Source: Takakia lepidozioides (taxonomy: Eukaryota; Streptophyta; Takakiopsida; Takakiales; Takakiaceae). Taken from it: DNA of 64,000 nt. Where the stretch lies: assembly GCA_030704615.1 (NCBI GenBank), contig CM060733.1:44826001-44890000 (forward strand), read 5' to 3'. Within the stretch, counting starts at the first letter, position 1. Each line of letters starts with the position of its first letter. Shown here one piece after another: positions 54,961-64,000 of this stretch. The position numbers and the translations under genes are program-made. Under the pieces are notes generated by a model. The model did no database searches and was not told the DNA's origin. It worked only from the letters and a program-made list of their open reading frames with translations.

Positions 54961-55400
54961 GACCATCTACTCATGCAGGTTTCTTGTAGCTATCAATCCA
55001 CCGGGGACCATAGGCACTCTTGTGCTTGAAATCAGGCCCTCTTGGATGAATCTGGACCCACCTCCCATCCCTGCCTCCTTCAGCTATCCCTGCCTCGCCA
55101 CCACTAATTGACCCCCTTGCTGGTAGCAGCTCACAATGACTCAAGATTAAAAATCAGGGATGAATCTGATAAGAGGACATAACAAGCTTAAAGGCGTTGA
55201 AGAAGGAGGTCCACTCACCACATTGTCCTTGACCTTGTGTCATGAAAGCAGCAAGCTTTTCTTTCACCGATGGAGGATTCAACCAACCCCAAATCCAAAT
55301 AACCTCTAGTGTGCGCTATTTAGGTGTGTAGTCTGATGATCTTGGGTTGGTCTGTGAGAACCACCACGGAGCTGCTGAGCAGCCATAGTTTCAAGACGGC
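54961..55400 (-). other. 5' flank of the PPR-DYW gene
   Basis: The minus strand carries CCGTGGTGGTTCTCACAGAC and CAAGGACAATGTGGTGAGTG with further matches to 8805-8990, which shows that the MULE cargo includes this gene family's upstream region. It may contain a 5' exon or UTR. Confidence 0.6.
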
Positions 55401-58110
55401 CTCCCAAAACCTATGTAGCCATTGCGCTCGCGCTCTCTTTCTCTCTCCTTTGAACATCAAACAGAAGCAGGGAGGAAAAGGGTCAGTCTCGACGAAGTAC
55501 CGTTCAAGAAGTTATTTTCGGCTTTTTCGGGCAATCCGGGCAGATAGAAAGAAATTGACGACGTACGAAACGTGGCGACGACAGGTGGCTACGACAGGTG
55601 GCGACGATGATTTGGCACTATGGCACCCTATTCCTGCTCTACGCTAAACTAGCTCTCGACCTTCGGTCGTTGCTAGAATAAGAGAAACAGGGGAATAGGG
55701 ATCCTTTTAATGTAGCGGGCCGCTGTCAGGTCCCTGTCCCCTCTGCACCCTGCCGCCTCATTACGCCGCACAAATTCTGAGGCTACTGGTAACCCAGGAT
55801 AGAGCGGCTGCATCTGTACCGTTGGCTGCCCAACGGTTTGATCTTAGTCTAAATCCGGCTGTCTTGTTGCAAGCAGGCACGTGGCCTAACCTCTGATCTC
55901 CCGTATAAAGTTAGCCCGATCTGGGGTCAAGGGTCTTTTGGTGAAATCGTGGATGAAAGGTGTACATCTGTGTGACTTCGGTGTTCTGCCAGTGGATGAA
56001 CAGGCGTGAGAATCCTATGTGCCGTCCTCTGCGTGTTTGGGTGCCTCAATTTCTGCATTGCATGCTCTTCTGAACTATACCCTTTCTTTTCTCGAGCGCT
56101 AACGGTGAGGAACGCCGCATATTCCTCCTGCTCAAAACAAGCCTTCACAAAACAGACGGCTGGCAAAGTTTGCTGTTGTGTGTGTATTGCAATCAAAATC
56201 AGAGATACAAATCGGTTTTGGGTTTTTGACAAAATTCACCGGTTTTTGTGTGGAGGCGGATCACTGGTGTGCAGAAGAAGGAAAGCCGTATGTGTTGTTT
56301 CTGAGGCGATTTCCTGAAATGCATGAACAGCCCCGCTGGGCTTTTGAGCTGCAATATGGACGAACAGCAGTTCAGTATGGTGGAAGTGACACACACAAAG
56401 AGACATACAGACTTGGAATAGGTATCAATCAAACAAGTGGACCGTGTGTCAGACTGAGAAAAGGTCCTTAAAAGACAGGTAAAAATTTTCAAATGAGAAA
56501 TTGCTTTATTCCAGTTTGTACAAACAAGAGTTGGACTCCAGGAATCTCCAAGGATCTGCATGGAGAAGCCTCTTATTGCTACTCAAAAGAACCTGAATAG
56601 ACCGTGTAGAAATAGATTCCATACCACTATATAGGCCAACAGCCTTGGCAGGGTTGTCATTTCCCCCACTCCCTCTGCATACCCCTGTGCATCAATTATA
56701 AGAACCAATTTTGCCACCTGCAGTCGGATTGTGAACCAGACAGTTCAATGTGCTTGCACGCATTAATAGTAACAAATTCTCCGAGACTGGAGAACAAGGC
56801 ATAACGATAGAGTGAAGAAAGGCAGAGATAACTTACAGCATAGGGGTGTGCAAATGCAAAATCAATGGCATGCCATGATGGAATCAGGAATGATGGGCTC
56901 AACTGTACACCATACTTTGCTGCCATCCATCTTGTGGCAATCTGAACCCACCACACCACAAGTTTAATACATAAGAACCACCCGTTGATGGACAATATGT
57001 GACATGGCCGTCTCATATGTCAAGGATGGCTACATTCCAGTTAATATCTGGTTGAAAAAAGTGAGATCATCCAAGGGAGAGGGAGAGAGAGAGGACCTCT
57101 GGAAGAGAAAGCTGAAGGTGGAACTTTGGGCCATCATAGTGGTGCAGCACAGGCCTGAAAGCATCCTCTTCCGGTGGCTTCGGATACGGATTCGTACCTG
57201 GAGATTGCCACAAAGAGAACCAGCCAGACGTGTTCAGGCTTCATTAGCAATTTCATGCCAGAGAGGAAGGTCAACAGTGGCATGCTGCATTGATCCTACG
57301 CCTTGCCATTTGGATGTACTGTTCCAGGATCCAGTGCCCACTAACTACAAGTAACTGCAGTGCCTTTGATAGAGCTAGGTTGGCATACAGCCACAAGCAC
57401 CTACCAATACCTTGTTTAAGTGGATGATTTAGTCTTGAAGAAAGACCCTTCAGCAAACAAGATCAATCTCAAAGCCCTTCTGCTGGGAATCTCTATCTGC
57501 ATGAATATTTCAGGCTAGGGAGGAAAATCGAGGGAAAATCTTACGTCTAATATGCTTGGTTGGTGAGTCAATATGTAAGGTCGCAGACCATGCTGAGCTG
57601 CCTAGGACTGAATGAAAAGCAGACCTGTGCAATCTTAAACAGTACCTATATATATACAGAGAAAGACCACAATCGTGCGTCTACGAACACACTGGTCTCC
57701 CAGTTACTGATTTTTCTTAAGAACGTGTCCATGGATCATCAATGCCGAGCTACTGGAAGGCCTATCGGTTAACTCCCGGCTTCGAGCACTTATGTAAATT
57801 CCACGTTCCACAAAAGAATGGACTGACTGGGAGGTGAGTGGATGGTCTAACTGACAGTGCTCGTGACACTGCAGCTTTGAAGTCCTATCTAGAAATATCG
57901 ATCGATAAGTTCAATTGTCAAAAACGAATCGGGTCAGGTTCACACTTTCACACACCTGAATGATGCCAGGCCTCGCAATAGTTGATTTTCATGCAAGACA
58001 ACCTCACGTAATTTTTGGTCCTCAGAAACAAGAGGCCCGCATGTTCGAGCTTCGCAGCTATGGAACCTCACTGCCTCGACGGACAGCTCCAGCGGCGCTT
58101 GGCGGGCAGC
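55401..58110. other. Region with no firmly recognised gene
   Basis: Only isolated signals were found. A possible minus-strand exon at about 56843-56942 is bounded by CAG and GTAAGT-type sites and reads IATRWMAAKYGVQLSP and IPSWHAIDFAFAHPYA. A second open stretch (PKPPEEDAFRPVLHHYDGPK, about 57110-57200, minus) may belong with it. A plus-strand open frame ends RWAFELQYGRTAVQYGG near 56380. None is enough to define a gene. Confidence 0.35.
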
Positions 58111-58124
58111 TCGCGGGATAACCT

Positions 58125-58258
58125 TCGTTAGCAATTGCTAACTTTTAGCCATAAGTGCGGCTGCATTATCCCGGGCCAACCAACCACTGCTTAACAGTGG
58201 CTAACTAACAGTGGCTAGCAGTGGCTAGTTAGCCACTTGTGCGGCCGGGGCCTTATTT
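58125..58258. repeat. MITE-like inverted repeats (AGTGGCTA/TAGCCACT)
   Basis: GTTAGCAATTGCTAAC, CCACTGCTTAACAGTGG and CTAACAGTGGCTAGCAGTGG with its partner CTAGTTAGCCACTTG form overlapping short inverted repeats between two AGTGCGGC / TGTGCGGCC boxes. This fits a small non-autonomous DNA transposon remnant. Confidence 0.5.
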
Positions 58259-58511
58259 GAGTGGTCATAGGGCGTTCTACCCTATCCGCTTGGTGGGTCC
58301 CACATGCCCGTCCGCTGGCTGATCAGCCCTTGTGGAAGGGCCCATGTGCGCAGGCCGAGAGTAGAGAGGCATCTTGTGAGCCTTCAGTGTGTAATCTTTG
58401 GCTGTGCCTGCTTGCCTGCCCTTGCACTGTGGCCAGGGCTTGCTTGAGCTCTACTACATTTCGCTGGCATTTTCGTGGTCCAACAACTGTGGTCGGTGAC
58501 AGAGGGAAGAA

Positions 58512-60737
58512 ATGGCGTGTGTGGCAGCTTTGGCTGGCACATCAGTGGCTGCTGCAGTGACCTCCTCGGCTTCGGTCCCGCGCTCGGCTGTTGGCTCGTC
58601 CTCACCCGTTTCTCTTTTCCGACGAAGAAGTTTCAATGGCGGGGCTGCGAGGCTGACTTCCCGAAGAGCAGGTTTTGTTTCCCCTTTCTGTGTGTTCTGA
58701 TCGTGTGAGAGAAGCAGTCAGCGAAACGTGGTTCTTGGCAGGGTACAATTTTCGGGTGTACTTGAACCTTGTTTGATGTGTCTAGACAAATCGGAACCTA
58801 TTCTTGAAAATCTGGGCGTTATACCCCTGAAATAGAATTTGTGAGATCTGACTCCGTCGGCTTGATGTGATTGTTTTCTAGTCGGAATGCATAAGTCTTT
58901 TCTAGCATTGTGAGATCGCATATGTGAATTGGCTGGGATGTTTCTAAAGGTTAAGGCCATTGGGAGCAATATCGTACATGCTGCTCCTTCCTGCTCATCA
59001 TGCTCGATAAAGATTGGAACGATTTTTTGATTTCCTGTTAACGAAAGTCGAACTCGTGTCGTTCATGTAGAACACCTATAGAGCTGAACCTAGCAGGCGT
59101 GTTGTGTGTTATTAGACATTGAAGATTTTTTTGCTAGGATAACCAATTCAACACTCGAGCAATCAAGAATACAGGGAGCAAGACCAAGATATCAGGGGCT
59201 CAAGTGAAGTACACCTTTTTTGATTGGTTCTATTACTGTTGCGCATCATCTCGGCATTTTCCACCTGAAACATTATCTACAGATCATTGGGCTGTAGCTA
59301 TCCTGTTTGAAATGTTCAAAGCAGTCCGCAGTATTTCGCTAACAAGACCTGCTTATGCCACAGAGACAAGGAGGCTTCAACCCTTTCTTATCCGAGGAGC
59401 ATCATCTGAGGAGACCACACCAGATGTGACAAAGCAAGTGGAGGAGCTCTTGAGCGACCTAAAGGCCAAGGTCAGCTTTGCATGAATCTCACCTGCTAGC
59501 AAGTGTAGCCCTTTTGGGAGGAAGTTGTACGGAGAATTTGACATGGGACCTGCAATTTGGTATATTAAATGTAATGTAGTTTCTATGTAAATTCCTGCCA
59601 ATTCTGAGATACAGAGGTCATGGGACAAAGGTGAAGGGGCTCAAAAAGGTCTATGGCAAAAGGTCTATGGCAGGTGGCAGTGTAATCACTGTGGTTTGAC
59701 ATTTATTTTTTGTGCTCCTCGTCCATTGTTAACATTTTCTTCAATCAGAGAACCACTGAATCTCAGATTTGTCAGGTTGTCCCATCAGCATTGCAGCTTG
59801 CAGGTTTGAGTTACCTGATTGTCTTTTGTGCATGGATGTACAGTGGGATAGCGTGGAGGACAAGAGTCCACTGGCTATCTATGGCGGTGGTGCACTTGTG
59901 GCGCTATGGCTCTCATCCACCATTGTTGGTGCTATTAATGCTGTGCCATTGGTACCATTCCAAGAACCCATGTTCCCAGATGTTAGGACTTGTTCTAAGT
60001 TTTTCCTTTTTGTGAACCGGGAAGTATATTGTTTTCCTCCATAATGGGGAAGTTGTAGGAGCATTCTTAGGCATTTAACTTGCAAAATTATATATAGCTG
60101 TCTGGTAGTGAGCTTATTGGTGATGGCAACTCGGTTCTGTTTGCATTCTTCAGATATGAATTTGTATTGAACTGATTGAAAGACTCTAAGGTCTGTCTCT
60201 CTCTACACTTTGGAGGGGAAATGGCAGATAAAATAATACATTCCGTTAAGTTCAAATAGGTCCAATGTGACGTTGTACTTTTGTTTGAACAGCTTCCCAA
60301 AGTCATGGAGCTGGTTGGTCTCGCCTATACTGGGTGGTTTATCTATCGCTACTTGCTTTTCAAGGTGAGCTCTACTTTGCTGTACTAGCGTCACACCTCT
60401 TCCCTTTTCCTTGATGGAGACATGCAAGCAGGTGGATGCAAACAATCAGTTGGTGTGAGTGGTTGAATTGCTTAGGCTTTTGTCTAAAGGGAGTGGAGGG
60501 TGGGGGCGCCCTTACCTGGTTATCCCCACTAGCAAATTCTGATGTGTTCTCAATAATTTGCTTTGTGGTTGCATGAGTTCAACATCTCTCATCTGAGTAC
60601 TAATTGATTCACGCGCTCTGATTGAAGTTGCTCATGAGTACATTTTCCTATTGCAGTCAAGTCGGGCTGAGCTTGCCGTTGATATCAAGGAGTTGAAGTC
60701 AAAGATCACTGGTGCGAAGGATGAGATACAAGGGTAG
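58512..60737 (+). CDS. CURT1: CURVATURE THYLAKOID 1 family protein
   Basis: Five exons with canonical GT-AG sites: 58512-58671, 59325-59470, 59844-59951, 60293-60364 and 60657-60737 (stop TAG), giving about 188 residues with no frame break. Exon 1 encodes a Ser/Ala/Arg-rich chloroplast transit peptide (MACVAALAGTSVAAAVTSSA). The mature part has an acidic amphipathic helix (DVTKQVEELLSDLKAKWDSV), a first membrane segment (IYGGGALVALWLSSTIVGAI), PLLPKVMELVGL-like LPKVMELVGLAYTGWFIYRY as second membrane segment, and a C-terminal amphipathic helix (LAVDIKELKSKITGAKDEIQ). CURT1 proteins oligomerise and bend the margins of grana thylakoids. The Ala/Gly-rich CURT1A-like pattern is clear. Subtype assignment (A versus B/C) is less sure. 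Confidence 0.93.
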
Positions 60738-61335
60738 GTAAGTGCTGGAAAGGAGGCGTCCATTTGCCCTCCCATGTAATTTGTAGCTGTCAGATCCAGG
60801 GTTATGGAGTAAGGGAGTTTTGGAGGCTCCCTTTCACCCCTAGCCGCCCCTGTATTAGTCCAATTGAATCCTACATTTACAGTTCTCTCTTAGAAAGCGT
60901 AGCCCCTCAAGTCTTGGTCATACCTTACAGGGTTTTTTGTGGAAACTTTATGGCTGACGTGGTGAATCAATGACTATCTCTTCCATATCTTTTGTCATGA
61001 TCTCATCGTGTTGGTCAGCCAGTTGTCATAGTAGCAGTCACTGCCCTGAGTGTGAGAATAGCAGTTTCTGTTTTGTCTTTTTCTCACACTCTAAACTCGT
61101 CAGAATAGCATTGGTCCAGCTTGTACCACCAGAGAAGCAAGCATCAATTCTTCTTCTTGTGCCCTACCCATTATAAGATCCCTTGTGCTAAATTTTTCTC
61201 TTAACTCTCTCTCACTTGTGTTGTTCTAAAGCCCCTTAGAACCCCACAGGCATAAATCCTTTTCCTCTCTACCACAGAAAATAATCCACAACTCAAGGGA
61301 AGGAGATGACCAATTACATGATGAAAACAACTCAC
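60738..61335. other. 3' region of CURT1, no further gene seen
   Basis: Presumed 3' UTR and intergenic sequence or an intron of the converging minus-strand gene. No coding motif is seen. Confidence 0.4.
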
Positions 61336-63010
61336 ATTGAACAAAGAAAAAAATCGTCGTATGTTGCTTTGAACATCCATCACAGCAATAAACAGCCCAT
61401 GGCAGTCTAGTAAGTCCATGAATGAGATTCTAAAGGCCAGGCCCCACTCACCCAGCAGACTCCTTAGCATCACTTTTTCCCAGCACAATGGACATAACTT
61501 GAAGCCTATCCATCCACTACTCTGATTGTTGGAACATTTTATAGGTTATCCCCTCATGCTAGGTTATGAAGGGATAAACTAGGATACAAATAAAAGAACT
61601 GCATACCTATGCAACCTTCCTACAGTCTGGGCAGAATAATGTGACATTGTAGCAACACATAGGTGCTGGCAATCGAGCATTTATGCCTAAGACTAGATAG
61701 ATAGCTTTGCTGATAAGAAAAAAGCCAATCACAATCAACTGAATACAAGTTTCTCCAAGAACTATACAAGGAGAACAAATGGAGCTTAATTCTTATACAT
61801 TTTGAGTGCCAATTGTGAAGATAGAGGGGTACAGCCCCAGAAATAAAAAGAAAGAAGGGCCACTCTATACCAGAAAATGATACTAGCACCCTCTGAAAAT
61901 GCTGTGGCAGAACGCAAAAGGCCCTCTGCCTCCTCTTGTGGGATTTCAAACAACTGCTACATCCACCATGGCCCATCATCACAATTTCAGATTCAGAAAA
62001 CTTCCAAGGAGCCATGTTTAACAACCAGGAGATATTCATGATGGTACAACCAAGCAATTTACAGCCTCCATAACTCAAGGACAAGTGAAATAAGGAACCA
62101 CAACAATACAACCTCCCTCACCCAAAGACAGGACAAACAACATCACAGAGACAGTCAAAGGACATGTCACGTGCTTGTATAAGAAAATGCAATAATCTGA
62201 CAGAAAATGAGGAAGAGTCGATGCCTTTGAAGAACACGCAATGTATGCCAGATGAAAATCGAAGTTCAATCTTTCGGTAGACCTGGGGCAATCATACCCA
62301 GCGATAAAAGAGGAGAGCAAATATCTGTGATGCAAATGACTGGCTCCATACTTGTACAAAGATTGGGAGGATTTCCTTTCCATCGTCTGGAACTTCTGCA
62401 TAGTGCTGTGCAAACACTTCATAAAAGCAAAGAGAGGGGCGATTGCCAGTGGCAGTCTTTGAAACTATGTCGCCATCTGGGATCTGTTCCGAACTATAGA
62501 GTCGTGCAGCAATTCCATCACCATAACAGCCACTTCAGCTACAAATGTAGCATTTTCATGCACAAGGGATAATTTTCCGACAATGACACAACGTCCAAAG
62601 GCCTCATGCAGAGGTATCAACCACTAGGGCCTCATGTCAGCCCAGGATTGCCATATCACTTCCACAAAACCGGAAGCAATCCTGAGGGTATAGTAGGCAG
62701 GCTTTGATAATGGTGCTATGAGCTCTTTCACCAGCTCCTCTATTCTATGGTAACAAGCACCTTCGGATTTATATCTACCACCTTGGAATCCATAACTCGC
62801 CCAATGGCATTTCTAGCGATTTGGGGCAATAACTCCTCCAACCACAAAAGCATAGAAAACAATCATGTGTAAGTTCAGATTGCCTCATGAAAGAAAGAGA
62901 TCACAGCAAAGGGATAGACAGCTACCTTGGGCCCGCGGGTCAACCTCCAAGGCTACATCAGTGAAGAGCTGGCGAAGCAGATCACCTCGCTCGGTTGGTG
63001 TGTCAAGCGC
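61336..63010 (-). CDS. Conserved multi-exon protein of unknown function (partial)
   Basis: Minus-strand exons show strong codon-level sense. The segment 63010-62926 reads ALDTPTERGDLLRQLFTDVA and LEVDPRAQ, between a TGACAG acceptor and a GTAGCT donor. The segment ~62790-62650 reads YGFQGGRYKSEGACYHRIEE and LIAPLSKPAYYTLRIASGFV. The segment ~62528-62298 reads GDGIAARLYSSEQIPDGDIV and LPIFVQVWSQSFASQIFALL, with a TGG|GTATGA donor. The segment ~61925-61871 reads GLLRSATAFSEGASIIF. The segment ~61406-61336 reads MDVQSNIRRFFSLFN before GTGAGT. The pieces resemble a conserved plant protein annotated only as a membrane or hypothetical protein, from memory. I cannot name it. Exon joins between pieces 1-2 and 4-5 are uncertain, and the 5' end may lie beyond 63010. 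Confidence 0.55.
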
Positions 63011-64000
63011 CTGTCATTCATACATAGAACCTTTATTCCCTCTCCTCTCTTGTGCTACAAAAATAGTTCAATACTGACGATTGGTTTGTCTTGGCAGGTA
63101 TGGGTCAGAAATCCCCCTATTGGCGGCTGAGGCGCTTTTCTATATTATAACGATGTCCGTAGCAATATTTGTTCGACGGCGGTTTGCATCTCCAGAAAGG
63201 ACACATCTGATGAAAGAATGTTTAAGTCGAGGACCTTGTGTGGAGCATGGACCAATCTGCCACCCTTCAGCCATTCAGGCAGTGGTTCTCATTGCGGTAT
63301 TCCCTTCTTCATCATCCCAACAACTGTCCATCCTTTCATGGGATGGGGTCTTTGTCTTCTTGGCTCCTTATCTCTACTCACTGTGATTATCAGCCTTGTC
63401 CAACTCCCAGTCTTAACCACATGCTGCAGGTGCAGGACAACTAACTAGAATCTTGATCATGCATTGCCATGATGAAGATCACCAGATTGGATTGGCGTCC
63501 ATTAACTTACAACAATCAAACAGAAGCATACAGTTGATGGGCTACAAACTTCTACCTTTATAGGGTGGATACACATTGATGCAGGGAATCACTACTCTTA
63601 GTCAAACCCAGCTGGATATCACACATTTCCCCAATTGATCCATCTACTCTGGGTCAGTAAAGAATCAAAGCATAAGGGCTTGCGTCATATCTGTAGCAGC
63701 AAGAGAGTGATTGTCACCAATAACGGAATTATTTTTCACTGCCGCTGCGCTCTCTCTCTGCAATTTCTGCTGTTCTACCGTGTCCTATGGCCTCTGGCCT
63801 TGCCCTGCATAACCTTCTTCTCCTCTCTCTCTCTCTAATAAGCCACCAGACAGCTGGAAAGCTACATTTTCACCCTAGAGAGAACTGATTGCCATCCAAC
63901 AATCAGGCAAGTCCCTGCCATGACAAGTGGACTAACACATGCGCAGAGATAAACCAAAATACAGGTCATTGTGTGGGGCACAGAGACATGAGATCAAAGG
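63011..64000. other. No gene recognised at right edge
   Basis: Possible upstream intron or 5' region of the minus-strand gene. Open frames such as 63081-63386 (+) lack motifs. A (CT)7-like tract lies near 63824. Confidence 0.35.

Noticed and set aside
59769-60044. Plus-strand ORF continuing past VPLVPF in CURT1
   Set aside because: Homology stops at the GTACCA donor (59952) and resumes at 60293, so the rest is intron.
1-64000. tRNA, rRNA or snRNA genes
   Set aside because: No A/B-box pair with a cloverleaf and no recognisable rRNA segment was noticed by eye. A covariance-model search would be needed to exclude them.

Overview
The window is nuclear DNA of a land plant. It holds a five-exon CURT1-type thylakoid gene, many pentatricopeptide-repeat (PPR) segments with a DYW editing domain, GT-AG introns, a Ty3/gypsy chromovirus and a MULE-type transposon. 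The heavy DYW-PPR content and the lack of anything specific to flowering plants suggest a seed-free lineage (lycophyte, fern or bryophyte), but I cannot name the species. A run of exactly 500 N (18554-19053) is a scaffold gap. Most of the sequence is transposon-derived and decayed. The clearest intact gene is CURT1.

Layout, left. Positions 1-780 are a fold-back repeat. Positions 787-16636 look like one very large MULE with ~250-bp terminal inverted repeats and a 9-bp target duplication matching at 8 of 9 bases. Inside it are a broken MULE transposase (+), a Ulp1-like protease gene (-), a nested pair of inverted repeats enclosing a captured PPR gene whose middle was amplified as ~375-bp tandem units, and a decayed zinc-finger gene (-). 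Positions 16646-18553 show no gene.

Layout, middle. A satellite of about 41 monomers of ~116 bp fills 19054-23860. Every monomer contains a near-perfect hairpin closed by GCAA. Two diverged paralogues follow (24099-28214 and 32176-35324). They encode an N-terminal ParB/sulfiredoxin-like motif and a C-terminal S-adenosylmethionine-binding motif in the order of beta-class amino-methyltransferases. A convergent zinc-cluster gene lies between them. About two dozen copies and variants of a GC-centred palindrome (TTTCGGCGCCGAAA) lie around and inside the introns of the second paralogue. This cluster is the best candidate for an undescribed system.

Layout, right. A coiled-coil gag-like retroelement without pol, with a 946-bp LTR, lies at 36289-40427. 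A SWIM-domain transposase fragment (40485-41424) and a broken chromovirus (42025-47500) follow. Then come an unusual intron-poor minus-strand ORF pair (48733-49453), mosaic PPR fragments (49994-51460) and a decayed PPR-DYW gene (52151-54960), all on the minus strand. CURT1 (58512-60737, +) faces a conserved multi-exon gene of unknown function on the minus strand (61336-63010).

Many coding regions carry isolated single-base frame breaks. Some are pseudogene decay. Some may be residual long-read indels, because the satellite monomers show the same kind of error while CURT1 is clean.
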